This document shows positions 1 to 8,594 of a stretch of 46,656 bases of DNA, in pieces. Origin of the DNA: Agrobacterium fabrum. Lineage in GTDB: Bacteria; Pseudomonadota; Alphaproteobacteria; Rhizobiales; Rhizobiaceae. The number at the start of each line of letters is the position of its first letter. Position 1 is the first letter of the stretch. The position numbers and the translations under genes are program-made. Location of the stretch: positions 1 through 46,656 of the forward strand of contig QFOL01000005.1 of assembly GCA_003241215.1 (NCBI GenBank). The letters are read 5' to 3'. The notes beneath the pieces were generated by a model. That model was given only the letters and a program-made list of their open reading frames with translations. It was not told the origin of the DNA and made no database searches.

Positions 1-579
1 AGCAGGGTTCCGTGGGAGACCTATATTCACGACTATAACCCGATCCGCGACAAGATCGCGGCCGTTTATCCCGAGATTTACACCGATTTCAATGAGAAGA
101 TCAAAAATCCCAAAGGATTTCATCTGGACATTCCCCCGCGGCGGCTTGTCTGGCCGACGCCGAACGGCAAGGCGAATTTCCTGCTGCTGCCCGGTCTTGA
201 GGTCAATGCACCGGTCAGCGATCCCGCCATGCTGAGGCTTGCGACGGTGCGGTCTCACGACCAGTTCAACACGACGATCTACAGCTACAACGACCGCTAT
301 CGCGGCGTTTACAATGACCGCATGGTGCTGTTCATGAATGAGGACGACCGCAGGGAACGCGAGCTGGAAGCCGGCGCGCGCATCTCCATCGAAACGATCG
401 CGGACGACGGTGTAGAGCGCCGGATCGACGGGCTGACCGTCCTTGATTATCCGATGCCGCGCGGTTCGGTCGCCGGATATTATCCGGAACTCAACCCGCT
501 CCTCCCGCTTGAATATTACGACCGGATCAGCGGCACGCCGGCGGCAAAATCGATCCCGGTCAGAGTTCTGGCGGCATAG
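1..579 (+). CDS. Molybdopterin oxidoreductase, C-terminal end (FdhF/YdeP-like), 5' truncated by window
   Basis: The frame is open from base 1 to the TAG at 577-579, giving the last 192 residues of a longer protein whose start lies outside the window. The end resembles the C-terminal molydopterin dinucleotide-binding domain of FdhF/YdeP-type oxidoreductases. Typical features are a stretch ending in PNGKANF, then RSHDQFNTTIYSYNDRYRG and a closing segment with MPRGSVAGYYPELNPLLPL. In this family that domain binds the bis-MGD cofactor, and the enzymes are formate-dehydrogenase-like, often of unknown substrate. No catalytic residue can be judged because the N-terminal two thirds are absent. It is convergent with the peptide transporter, with a hairpin between them. 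The family is fairly sure; the substrate is not. Confidence 0.8.
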   Translation, partial: SRVPWETYIHDYNPIRDKIAAVYPEIYTDFNEKIKNPKGFHLDIPPRRLVWPTPNGKANFLLLPGLEVNAPVSDPAMLRLATVRSHDQFNTTIYSYNDRYRGVYNDRMVLFMNEDDRRERELEAGARISIETIADDGVERRIDGLTVLDYPMPRGSVAGYYPELNPLLPLEYYDRISGTPAAKSIPVRVLAA

Positions 580-659
580 GGGCAACAGCGCAGACGTCGA
601 TCTCATTGCGGCGCAATGGACAGCAAATTTTCCGCATGAGCAACCATGAGGGAACGTAT

Positions 660-678
660 CGCCCGGCCGTGCCGGGCG
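660..678. terminator. GC-rich hairpin between convergent genes
   Basis: Perfect 8-bp arms cgcccggc and gccgggcg are separated by cgt. The hairpin sits between the stop of the oxidoreductase (579) and the stop of oppDF (684). There is only a weak T-containing tail (gataattt) on the plus side, so it is a plausible but not textbook intrinsic terminator. Confidence 0.5.
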
Positions 679-683
679 ATAAT

Positions 684-2294
684 TTATGGCGCCACGCCCG
701 CCGAGAATGCGGATTTGATGAGCGTTTCGGTATATTCAGCCGCCGGTCTGCTGAAGATGGCGTCCGTTTCTCCCTCCTCCACAATCTTCCCGTTTCTCAT
801 GACGATGACGTAGTCCGAAATGGCCTTGATGACGGAAAGGTCGTGGCTAATGAAGATGTAGGAGAGGCCATGCGTCTTCTGCAGGTCACGCAGCAGGTCG
901 ATGACTTGTCCTTGAACGGATCGGTCCAGGGCGGATGTAGGTTCGTCGAGAATGACGACATCGGGCTTGAGGATGATCGCGCGGGCGATTGCGATACGCT
1001 GACGTTGGCCGCCTGAAAACTCGTGAGGATAACGGTTGCGGGCGGCGGGATCGAGGCCGACTTCCTGCAGCGCTTCGATTGCCCGCTTGTCCCGCTCCGC
1101 CCGGCTGAGCGCCTGCTCATGCACGAACAGGCCTTCCGTGATGATCTCGCCGACCGTCTGCCTCGGTGAAAGCGAGCCATAGGGGTCCTGGAACACGAGC
1201 TGCAGATGCCGCCGCAATGGCTGCATTGCCTTCCGGTCCAGTCCGGTGATTTCCCGCTCGCCGAAGAAAATACGGCCATCCGCTGCGATTAGACGCAGAA
1301 GCGCACGACCAAGGGTCGACTTGCCTGACCCGGATTCACCGACGATGCCGATGGTCTGTCCCTGGTGAAGGTTGACATTGACGCCGTCAACGGCGCGGAA
1401 CCTGCTGGATTTCGACAGGAAGCCACCCGGAATTGTATAATCGATCGTCACGTTCTGGCCGGAGAGGACGACCGGCGCCTCTGCGTCGACTGCCGGCTTG
1501 TGCCCACGGGGTTCGGCATCGAGAAGCATCCTGGTGTAATCCGCCTGCGGGCGATCGAAGATATCTTCCGTCGAACCGGACTCGACAATCTCCCCGCGGC
1601 GCATGACGGCGACACGATCGGCGAAATGGCGGACCACGCCGAGATCGTGTGTGATGAGGACGATGGCCATGCCGAAGCGTTGCTGCAACGACTTCAGGAG
1701 GTCGAGGATCTGCGCCTGGATCGTCACGTCAAGCGCCGTGGTCGGCTCATCGGCAATCAGAATATCCGGTTCGTTTGCGAGGGCCATGGCGATCATGACA
1801 CGCTGGCGCTGGCCGCCGGAAAGCTCATGCGGATAGCTGTCTATACGCCGCTCCGGATCGGGGATTCCCACAAGCTTCAGGAGTTCCAGAACGCGTGCAC
1901 GCGCTTCCTTTTTGCTGCCGCCCCTGTGGTGGATGATCGGTTCGGCGATTTGCGCGCCGATCCGGTAGAGAGGATCGAGCGAGGTCATCGGCTCCTGGAA
2001 AATCATGGTGATTTTCGAACCGCGGATAGTGTTCAGCTCGCCGACGGGCAGGCCGATCAGCTCGCGTCCGCGATATTTTGCCGAGCCTTCAATCATGCCG
2101 TTGGATGCCAGCAGGCCCATGATGCCCATCATGGTCTGGCTTTTGCCGGAACCGGATTCTCCGACAACGGCAAGCGTTTCACCCTGTCTGACCTCAAGAT
2201 CGATGCCCTTGACGGCATTCACCGTGCCGTCCGGCGTGGTGAAATCGACCTTGAGATTGCGGACGGTGAGGATGGTTTCAGATGTCGTATTCAT
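684..2294 (-). CDS. oppDF: Peptide ABC transporter, fused double ATPase (OppD-OppF / YejF type)
   Basis: This 536-residue protein carries two complete ABC ATPase domains in tandem, so one chain supplies both nucleotide-binding sites of a di/oligopeptide importer. Domain 1 has Walker A GESGSGKS at 45-52, signature LSGGQ at 158-162 and Walker [10 protein letters not shown] at 178-186. Domain 2 has Walker A GESGSGKS at 319-326, signature FSGGQRQRI and Walker [10 protein letters not shown]. Each ATPase is followed by the short C-terminal extension usual for oligopeptide ATPases (for example [11 protein letters not shown]). The fusion is the YejF arrangement; separate OppD and OppF are the commoner form. 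The gene starts 3 bp after the oppC stop and is last in the oppA-oppB-oppC-oppDF operon. The protein acts on the cytoplasmic face of the inner membrane. Transport of peptides is inferred from the family; the exact cargo is unknown. Confidence 0.92.
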   Translation of the reverse strand: MNTTSETILTVRNLKVDFTTPDGTVNAVKGIDLEVRQGETLAVVGESGSGKSQTMMGIMGLLASNGMIEGSAKYRGRELIGLPVGELNTIRGSKITMIFQEPMTSLDPLYRIGAQIAEPIIHHRGGSKKEARARVLELLKLVGIPDPERRIDSYPHELSGGQRQRVMIAMALANEPDILIADEPTTALDVTIQAQILDLLKSLQQRFGMAIVLITHDLGVVRHFADRVAVMRRGEIVESGSTEDIFDRPQADYTRMLLDAEPRGHKPAVDAEAPVVLSGQNVTIDYTIPGGFLSKSSRFRAVDGVNVNLHQGQTIGIVGESGSGKSTLGRALLRLIAADGRIFFGEREITGLDRKAMQPLRRHLQLVFQDPYGSLSPRQTVGEIITEGLFVHEQALSRAERDKRAIEALQEVGLDPAARNRYPHEFSGGQRQRIAIARAIILKPDVVILDEPTSALDRSVQGQVIDLLRDLQKTHGLSYIFISHDLSVIKAISDYVIVMRNGKIVEEGETDAIFSRPAAEYTETLIKSAFSAGVAP

Positions 2295-2297
2295 ATG

Positions 2298-3428
2298 TCA
2301 ACGATCCTTGGGATCGAGTGCATCACGCAACCCATCGCCCACAAAATTGAGCGAAAACAGGGTCAGCACGAAGAAGATCGCCGGAAATATCAGCAGCCAT
2401 GGGGCTGACTGGATATTGTTGGCGCCTTCGGAAATCAGCGCGCCCCAGCTCGTCAACGGCGCCTGCACGCCAAGACCGAGGAAGGAGAGGAAGCTTTCCA
2501 GAAGAATGACCTTTGGCACGACGACCGTGACGAAGACGACGACGGGCCCGATCGTGTTCGGGATGATGTGGCGGCGGATGATCTGCCAGTCGCTCAAACC
2601 CAAAGCCTGTGCGGCGCTCACAAATTCCCGCCGTTTCAAGGCGAGCGTCTGGCCGCGCACGATACGCGCCATATCAAGCCACTCCACTGCACCGATGACC
2701 AGGAAGATCAGGATGAAGCTGCGGCCGAAAAAGACCACTAGAACGACCACCAGAAAAACGAAAGGCAGCGAATAGAGGATTTCGACGAAACGCATCATCA
2801 CATTGTCGACACGCCCTCCGATATATCCGGCCGTGGCGCCATAGAGAACGCCTATCCCCAGCGAAACGAGGCTGGCCAAAACACCGACGGCAATCGAGAT
2901 CTGCCCGCCCAGCATCACGCGGGCCAGCATGTCGCGGCCGTTCGAATCCGTACCGAAGAAGAAGTATTCCCGGTTGACCTCGCCTTCCAGCTTCAGCGTT
3001 CGGCCCTCGTCTTCGGTGGCCACGACCTTCGTGTTTTCAAATTCGTTGGCGCGGTCGAAATAACGCGTCGTGCGCGGGTCGATCGGGCTGCTGGAGGTGA
3101 TGGTCGCCGTGAAGGTCTGTCCTTCGACGGAAAACTCCTTCAGTTCCACGCGCGCCCGGCCGGCGACGCCCTCCATCACGCCCTGGAGGTTGTTTACATC
3201 CGGGCGTGGCTCGAGACTTGGGGCCACCGAGACGTAGGACGAGAACACCTGATCATAGGTGTGCGTGAGGAAATGCGGGCCGATAAATGAGAAAAGCGTA
3301 ATCAGCAGGAGCATGACCGACCCGGCCATGGCGGCCTTGTTTCGTTTGAAACGCAGGGCCGCCAGCTGAAACAGGCTTCGGCTTTTCACCAGGGGTTGAG
3401 GGGCAATATTGCCGGGGATATCAGTCAT
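2298..3428 (-). CDS. oppC: Peptide ABC transporter permease, OppC type with extra periplasmic domain
   Basis: The product is 376 residues when started at ATG 3428, which follows a gaggg ribosome site and overlaps the end of oppB by 8 bp. An upstream in-frame start at 3446 has no such support. The N-terminal OppC_N region (RFKRNKAAMAGSVMLLL) and a first membrane helix at about 34-52 are followed by the TDSNGRDMLAR motif and a standard BPD_transp_1 core with five further helices and an EAA-loop-like stretch (SAAQALGLSDWQIIRRHIIPN). The odd feature is length. About 90 residues (roughly 65-157) are inserted between the first helix and the GTDSNGRD motif, where typical OppC/DppC proteins of about 300 residues have a short linker. 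The insert is polar and would lie in the periplasm. The protein pairs with OppB to form the channel. Confidence 0.9.
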   Translation of the reverse strand: MTDIPGNIAPQPLVKSRSLFQLAALRFKRNKAAMAGSVMLLLITLFSFIGPHFLTHTYDQVFSSYVSVAPSLEPRPDVNNLQGVMEGVAGRARVELKEFSVEGQTFTATITSSSPIDPRTTRYFDRANEFENTKVVATEDEGRTLKLEGEVNREYFFFGTDSNGRDMLARVMLGGQISIAVGVLASLVSLGIGVLYGATAGYIGGRVDNVMMRFVEILYSLPFVFLVVVLVVFFGRSFILIFLVIGAVEWLDMARIVRGQTLALKRREFVSAAQALGLSDWQIIRRHIIPNTIGPVVVFVTVVVPKVILLESFLSFLGLGVQAPLTSWGALISEGANNIQSAPWLLIFPAIFFVLTLFSLNFVGDGLRDALDPKDR

Positions 3429-4344
3429 GTCTGACCCTCGGATCAAGCAGGCCGTAGAGGATATCGACCACGAGATTGAACACGATGACGAAAATGGCGA
3501 TGAGAACGACGGTTCCCATCACCAGCGTATAGTCACGATTGATGGCGCCAAGAACGAAGTAGCGGCCGACACCGGGGATCGTGAAGATCGTCTCGATGAC
3601 CGCCGAACCCGTCAGCAGGGCAGCAGCGCAGGGAGCGAGATAAGAAACGACCGGCAGCATGGCGGCGCGCATGGCGTGGAACACCACCACGCTACGGGCC
3701 GGAAGACCATAAGCCTTGGCGGTGCGGATATGGTCCATCCGCAGTGCCTCGATCATCGCACCGCGCGTCAGACGCGCGATCACCGCAAGCTGCGGCAAAG
3801 CGAGCGCGATCATCGGAAGGATCAGATATCGCAGCGATCCATCGCCCCAGCTGCCTGCCGGCAGAAGCCCGAGCAGGACGGCGAAGATCAGCGTGAGCAC
3901 AGGTGCGACAACGAAGTTCGGCACGGTGACGCCGACTGTCGAAACGGACATGATCGAAAAATCGAAGACGCTGTTCTGCCGGAGCGCCGCCAGGGTGCCG
4001 GCAAGAACGCCGCCCACCAGCGCGAGCAGAAGGGCGTAGCTGCCAAGTTCCAGCGAATAAGGCAGGCCCTTGCCGATCAGCTGGGCGACGGTATTGTCCT
4101 TGTAGATATAGCTCGGACCGAAATCGCCGGTGACGGCATTGCCGAGATAGATGAGATACTGGCGCCACAACGGTTCATCCAGATGATAGGTTCTCATCAG
4201 GTTTTCCATTGTCTGCGGCGGCAGGGGCCGCTCGAGATTGAACGGACCGCCCGGTGCAAAACGCATCAGGAAAAACGAAATCGTGACGACGATGAACAGG
4301 GTCGGCACGGCGCTCGCCAAACGGCGCAGAATAAACGAGATCAT
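3421..4344 (-). CDS. oppB: Peptide ABC transporter permease, OppB type
   Basis: This 307-residue inner-membrane permease has the usual OppB layout. An N-terminal helix (ISFILRRLASAVPTLFIVVTI) is followed by a periplasmic segment containing PLWRQYLIYLGNAVTGDFGPS, then a BPD_transp_1 domain with five helices. The EAA loop lies near MDHIRTAKAYGLPARSVVVFHAMR, and the C-terminus reads DILYGLLDPRVRHD, a typical OppB ending. Length matches the family. It is the second gene of the opp operon. Its start is 54 bp downstream of the oppA stop, with a strong hairpin in that gap, and its end overlaps oppC. It forms a heterodimeric channel with OppC. Confidence 0.93.
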   Translation of the reverse strand: MISFILRRLASAVPTLFIVVTISFFLMRFAPGGPFNLERPLPPQTMENLMRTYHLDEPLWRQYLIYLGNAVTGDFGPSYIYKDNTVAQLIGKGLPYSLELGSYALLLALVGGVLAGTLAALRQNSVFDFSIMSVSTVGVTVPNFVVAPVLTLIFAVLLGLLPAGSWGDGSLRYLILPMIALALPQLAVIARLTRGAMIEALRMDHIRTAKAYGLPARSVVVFHAMRAAMLPVVSYLAPCAAALLTGSAVIETIFTIPGVGRYFVLGAINRDYTLVMGTVVLIAIFVIVFNLVVDILYGLLDPRVRHD

Positions 4345-4364
4345 GATTTTTCTGGCTCCGGCAT

Positions 4365-4390
4365 GGCACGGCGGTTTTTGCCGCCGTGCC
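4365..4390 (-). promoter_or_regulatory. Intercistronic hairpin between oppA and oppB
   Basis: Perfect 10-bp arms ggcacggcgg (4365-4374) and ccgccgtgcc (4381-4390) enclose a 6-base loop. The structure lies between the stop of oppA and the start of oppB on the transcribed minus strand. No T-run follows it, so partial termination or protection of the upstream oppA message from 3' decay are both possible. Either would raise binding protein over permease, as is common for binding-protein operons. Confidence 0.6.
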
Positions 4391-4398
4391 AGTGCTGC

Positions 4399-5994
4399 TT
4401 ATTCGGAAACGCTCAGGAAGCGGCTGAGGTGTGCGTTGGCAGCATTGTCGACCCAACCCTTGACGCGGTTGGAAACCAGCCAGAGATCGGCCTGCGTCAG
4501 AAGCGGAGCGACCGGCTGTTCCTTCATGAGGATGGTTTCCGCCTCATGCAGCAGCTTGGAGCGCGCTGCAGGATCCTTTTCTTCATAGGACTTCTGCATC
4601 AGCGCGTCATATTCCGCGTTGTTGAACTTCGAGTAGTTGAAGGTCTTGTTGGAGGATACCGAAAGGGCGAGGAAGTTTTCCGCATCCGCATAGTCGGCAA
4701 CCCAACCGGCGCGCGCCACGTTGAACTTACCGCCTTCCTGGAGGTAGCCGTAGTGCGAGGCGACGTCGAGGTTCACCAGCGACACCTTCGCGCCGAAGGT
4801 GTTCTTCCACATGTCGGCAATGGCGGTGGCGACACGCTCATGGTTCGGGTTGGTGTTGTAGCGGATTTCGACGGAAAGCGGCTTGCCGCCCTCGCCGTAA
4901 CCGGCTTCCTTCATCAGCTTGAGGGCCTCGTCTTCACGATCGAGTTGGGACAGCGTCGCAAAATCGGCTTTTGCAGGCTCGCCATAGGCTTCCATGCCCG
5001 GGGGAACCATGGAGTAAGCCGGAATCTGCGAGCCGCTGTAGATTTCCTTGGCGAGGAAATCGCGGTCTACGGCCATCGACAGGGCTTGGCGGACGCGGAC
5101 ATCGTCATACGGTGCTTCGCGCGTGTCGAACGTATAATAATAGGTGGCAAGCGTCGGCGAGACGTGAACCTGTTCGCCATAGGCCTTGCGCAGACGGTCG
5201 ATCTGGTCCGCGGAGAAGTTGTAGGCGAGGTCCATTTCCTTCGCTTCGAAACGACGGACGGATGCGGCCTGGTCGTCGATCGGGTAGAAGATGACCTTGT
5301 CGATCTTGGTGTTCGACGCGTCCCAGAAATTGGTGTTCTTGACGACGGTCAGGCTGTCATTGGGAACATGCGCTTCGAGCTTGTAAGCACCGTTCGAGAC
5401 CATGACGCCCGGCTTTACGAAGTTGGTGCCGTTCTTCTCATAGCTTGCCTTGGAGATCGGCAGAGCCGCCTGGTGAGAAAGGAGTTCGAGGAAGAAAGGT
5501 GTCGGGCGCTCGAGGGTGATCTCAAGGGTCTTGTCATCCACTGCCTTCACGCCGAGCTGATCGACCGGCGTTTCGCCCTTGTTGATCTTTTCGGCGTTCT
5601 TGATCGGGTAGAGGATATTCGCGTATTTTGCGGCGGTCTTCGGGTCTTCGACGCGCTGGTAGGAGAACACAAAATCGCCGGCCGTCACCGGAGTGCCATC
5701 CGAGCACTTCGCATCCGCACGCAGTTTGAAGGTGTAGACGGTGCCGTCCTCAGACAGCGTCCAGCTTTCCGCCGTACCGGGAACGATCTTGCCGGCAGCA
5801 TCGTAAATGGTGAGACCTTCATAAAGGTCTTTCAGGATAAAGGCTTCGATGTTGATCGAGGTCTGCGCCTGATCGAGCGTCTGCGGTTCGCCAGCATTGC
5901 CACGATGCAGAACTGTTTCCGCAAATGCGGAACTGACGCCAATCAGAAACGATCCTGCCAGCAGAGTGGCGCGCGCTATTGTGGTTATCGACAT
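4399..5994 (-). CDS. oppA: Peptide ABC transporter periplasmic binding protein, OppA type
   Basis: Started at ATG 5994, the product has 531 residues. This start gives a clean Sec signal peptide (MSITTIARATLLAGSF, then a cleavage-like SSAFA-E) and has a ggggagag ribosome site 6 bases upstream; the longer frame back to 6060 adds residues that do not fit. The mature protein has the SBP_bac_5 fold signatures of OppA/MppA proteins: LHRGNAGEPQTLDQAQ near the N-terminus, FSYQRVEDPKTAAKYANILY, and APYDDVRVRQALSMAVDRD in the middle. It would capture peptides in the periplasm and hand them to OppBC. It is the first gene of the operon. Its upstream region holds a tandem 14-bp repeat and a palindrome (6052-6085). 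A role for MppA-like murein peptides cannot be separated from general oligopeptides by sequence alone. Confidence 0.93.
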   Translation of the reverse strand: MSITTIARATLLAGSFLIGVSSAFAETVLHRGNAGEPQTLDQAQTSINIEAFILKDLYEGLTIYDAAGKIVPGTAESWTLSEDGTVYTFKLRADAKCSDGTPVTAGDFVFSYQRVEDPKTAAKYANILYPIKNAEKINKGETPVDQLGVKAVDDKTLEITLERPTPFFLELLSHQAALPISKASYEKNGTNFVKPGVMVSNGAYKLEAHVPNDSLTVVKNTNFWDASNTKIDKVIFYPIDDQAASVRRFEAKEMDLAYNFSADQIDRLRKAYGEQVHVSPTLATYYYTFDTREAPYDDVRVRQALSMAVDRDFLAKEIYSGSQIPAYSMVPPGMEAYGEPAKADFATLSQLDREDEALKLMKEAGYGEGGKPLSVEIRYNTNPNHERVATAIADMWKNTFGAKVSLVNLDVASHYGYLQEGGKFNVARAGWVADYADAENFLALSVSSNKTFNYSKFNNAEYDALMQKSYEEKDPAARSKLLHEAETILMKEQPVAPLLTQADLWLVSNRVKGWVDNAANAHLSRFLSVSE

Positions 5995-6051
5995 TGTTTT
6001 CTCTCCCCATGAGTATTTTGATTCCACAAACAAGGCCAAATCGCTCCGGAG

Positions 6052-6085
6052 CGCAACCACAATAACGCAACCACAATAAATTGTG
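6052..6085. promoter_or_regulatory. Tandem 14-bp direct repeat overlapping a 14-bp palindrome upstream of oppA
   Basis: The 14-mer cgcaaccacaataa occurs twice back to back (6052-6065 and 6066-6079) without mismatch. The second copy runs into the perfect inverted repeat cacaat-aa-attgtg at 6072-6085. The block is 58-91 bp upstream of the oppA ATG, in the spacer between oppA and the divergent tctD. This is the expected position of an operator or activator site, but no known regulator motif is recognised. Confidence 0.45.
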
Positions 6086-6441
6086 AGTTCATGCGCAAAC
6101 CAAGAGTTTCACTTGGGTTGACGTATCCGGTGTCCAGCGCCTGACGCGGCAACTTCTTGTAAAAAACTTTGGCGTGAGCCCATCCGGCGTCAAGCTATCC
6201 ACAGCAAGGATGCGGGCTCGCAGCGCCAGGGCGGTTCGTGCCGCCACCTCGTTGAGGTATTATCCCTTGATCCCGCGCGCCGCGATAATTTATCAGAAAC
6301 GGCTTGGGGAAAACGAGATCATCGTAGATCGTTACCTGTACATCGGTGAGGAACGGTGTGCCGGCCCCGGCTTCAGGCAGACGATGATTTGGTTCATCTT
6401 GCCATGGCTGGCCGTGCGGCCATGCAAGCGGAGGTCTAGAG
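6086..6441. other. Non-coding spacer between oppA and tctD
   Basis: Together with the leader of oppA this makes a 447-bp gap between divergent operons. The only plus-strand frame of size in it (from 6174) runs out of phase into tctD, has a poor start and resembles nothing known, so it is not called. A ggagg ribosome site at 6430-6434 belongs to tctD. No structured RNA or clear sigma-70 promoter was recognised. Confidence 0.5.
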
Positions 6442-7113
6442 TTGAAACTACTGCTGGTCGAAGACGATGCAGAACTGGCGCAGTGGCTGATAAAGGCGCT
6501 GAAGCAGCGCTACGAATTCATGATCGATTGGGCGGATGACGGAACCGTTGCAGACCAGCGGCTTCGGCAGGAGGAGTTCGACGCGGTCATTCTGGACCTG
6601 GGGTTGCCGAAGATGGGCGGACGCGCCGTTCTCTCCGCAATGAGGGTGCGCGGCGACAACACGCCGGCTCTCATCCTGACCGCGCGCGATACGCTCAGCG
6701 AACGGATAGGCACGCTTCATGAAGGCGCGGATGATTTTCTCGCCAAGCCGTTTGCGATCGAGGAACTGGAGGCGCGGCTGGTCGCGCTGGTGCGCCGCGC
6801 CCATGGGCGCAATGTGGGCACCTTTTCTTGTGGTGACCTTACCTATTATTCGGCCGAGCAGCGCTTCACCCTGTGCGGCGATCCGCTCGACCTGACGCCT
6901 CGTGAGCATTCGCTCCTTCGTATCCTCGTGCAGCATGCGGGAGAACCCATGTCGAAACAGAAGATTGTCGACCGGATGTTTTCCTATGACGCCGATATCC
7001 AGCTGGAGGCAATCGAGGTCATCGCGCATCGGCTGAGGAAGAAGCTTTCGCACTCGGTCCAGATAAGAACATTGCGTGGGCTGGGATACGTGCTCGAAGC
7101 GGGCGCGGCATGA
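6442..7113 (+). CDS. tctD: OmpR-family response regulator, TctD type
   Basis: This 223-residue regulator starts at TTG 6442, seven bases after ggagg; no ATG fits, and family members begin with M-[KR]-L-L-L-V-E-D. The receiver domain covers about residues 1-115, with acidic pocket E7-D8-D9, phospho-acceptor D52 in VILDLGLP, and the conserved Lys in FLAKPF. The C-terminal winged helix (Trans_reg_C) covers about 125-220 and ends RTLRGLGYVLE, the wing signature. The gene overlaps the following kinase by 4 bases (ATGA) and precedes tctCBA, so the pair most probably controls expression of the tricarboxylate transporter, as TctDE does in Salmonella. The TTG start may hold its translation low. Confidence 0.9.
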   Translation: MKLLLVEDDAELAQWLIKALKQRYEFMIDWADDGTVADQRLRQEEFDAVILDLGLPKMGGRAVLSAMRVRGDNTPALILTARDTLSERIGTLHEGADDFLAKPFAIEELEARLVALVRRAHGRNVGTFSCGDLTYYSAEQRFTLCGDPLDLTPREHSLLRILVQHAGEPMSKQKIVDRMFSYDADIQLEAIEVIAHRLRKKLSHSVQIRTLRGLGYVLEAGAA

Positions 7114-8534
7114 GCGGCGCGGGTAGGTTCGGCAAGCCGGGACATCCGCTCGCCCTCACCCTCGGCCTCTGGATTGTGCCGGCCATCATCCTGGCAATGG
7201 CGTCCACGCTGCTGCTCAGTGCGACGACCGTTCAGGAAATGGCCGACAGCGCCTATGACCGATCGCTTGCCGGGGCAGTCCGGGCGATCGACGCGAATAT
7301 TTCCACGGAAAGCGGCGGTATCGGGGTCGAGCTCCCCTACAATCTCTTCGAGTTCTTCCAGCTGACGGCGCAGGGGAAGGTCTATTTCAATGTGTCCACG
7401 AGCGACGGCCTCGTCCAGATCGGCGATGTCCTCCTGCCGGAGACGCCGAATCTCGTGCCGGGACAGCTCTGTTTCCATGACGGCGACTACTTCGGCGAGG
7501 TTATCCGTGTCGGAGCATTCAGCCGGCCACTCGATCCCGCCAGGCCGGATGGGACGCAGATCACCATTCAGGTTGCCGAGACGAAATTGTCTCGCACCAT
7601 GTTCCAGAACGAGTTGATCATCCGCGCCATCCTTCGGGACGTTCTCGTCGTGGTGGTTTTGGGAATGCTCATCGGCATCGGCGTCTTCATGGCCCTGAAA
7701 CCGCTCAGCAGGCTGCGGGAGGCGATCGATGCCCGTGAACCCGAGGATTTGCAGCCGCTCGAGATTGCCGATCTTCCAAGGGAGGTTCGCCCGGCCGTGG
7801 AGGCGATGAATCGCCTGATGGAAAGAGCTGTCGAGCAGGCGGAACAGCAGCGACGGTTCCTGGACGATGCCTCGCACCAGCTCCGGACCCCGATGACGAT
7901 CCTGCGAACCCAGATCGACTATGCGCTGCACCAGGCAAACCCCGACGAAGTCCGCATGACCCTGGAGTCGTCCAAGGACGTTCTGGATCGTTCGATCCGG
8001 ACCACGAACCAGCTTCTGGCGCTCGCCAAGGCCCGCACCTCCCAGGGTACGGAAATATATCCGCAGGTTTTCCTGAATGTCGCCGAGACGGTGGCCGAGA
8101 GCGTCAGGATGCTGTGGCCGCGCATTCGCGGCCGCCGCATGGACTGCGCGATCGACGCTCACGACGATGGGCTGGTCATCCGCGCCAATGAGGGGTTTCT
8201 CCAGGAAGCGATGATGAACGTTCTCGATAATGCGGTGAAATATTCGCCCGAGGGCGGTCTGGTGACGGTGAGGCTGCTGCGCGACGACGGATGGGTTGTT
8301 GTGGATATCATGGACGAAGGTCCGGGCATGGAGGAAGACGAACTGGCTTATGCGGGAACACGTTTCCGCAGCGGACATCGGGCGGCAAGCGGCAGCGGCC
8401 TGGGGCTGGCCATTGCGCTGACCGTCGCCCGCGCCAGCGGCGGTTCGCTGACGGTCCGGAATAGGGAGGATCGGACTGGCCTCGTGGTCTCCATTCGCCT
8501 GCCATTGGCGGCTGAAAGCCAGTTGAAAGCTTGA
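7110..8534 (+). CDS. tctE: Sensor histidine kinase, TctE type
   Basis: This is a 474-residue membrane kinase. A first membrane helix lies at about 17-38, a periplasmic sensor of about 130 residues follows (the 2CSK_N type found in TctE), and a second helix lies at about 174-195. Next come a HAMP-like linker, a HisKA box with phospho-accepting H256 in DDASHQLRTP, and a HATPase domain with N-box VLDNAVKYSPEGG and glycine boxes DEGPGMEEDE and GSGLGLAIA. The start overlaps tctD by 4 bases. Together with TctD and the downstream transporter it should sense an external tricarboxylate. The ligand itself cannot be read from the sequence. Confidence 0.9.
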   Translation: MSGAGRFGKPGHPLALTLGLWIVPAIILAMASTLLLSATTVQEMADSAYDRSLAGAVRAIDANISTESGGIGVELPYNLFEFFQLTAQGKVYFNVSTSDGLVQIGDVLLPETPNLVPGQLCFHDGDYFGEVIRVGAFSRPLDPARPDGTQITIQVAETKLSRTMFQNELIIRAILRDVLVVVVLGMLIGIGVFMALKPLSRLREAIDAREPEDLQPLEIADLPREVRPAVEAMNRLMERAVEQAEQQRRFLDDASHQLRTPMTILRTQIDYALHQANPDEVRMTLESSKDVLDRSIRTTNQLLALAKARTSQGTEIYPQVFLNVAETVAESVRMLWPRIRGRRMDCAIDAHDDGLVIRANEGFLQEAMMNVLDNAVKYSPEGGLVTVRLLRDDGWVVVDIMDEGPGMEEDELAYAGTRFRSGHRAASGSGLGLAIALTVARASGGSLTVRNREDRTGLVVSIRLPLAAESQLKA

Positions 8535-8594
8535 GAGCGATATATGAGGTGCTTCGCAGATAGGAGGTCTGCGTCACTTTCTGGAGGAACATCA

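Noticed and set aside
3409..6012. 867-codon open frame on the plus strand
   Set aside because: It lies opposite oppB, oppA and part of oppC, whose products have clear family motifs; the antisense translation shows no domain and reflects high-GC codon structure.
6174..6539. 121-codon frame upstream of and overlapping tctD
   Set aside because: It overlaps tctD out of frame, has no ribosome site and matches no family.
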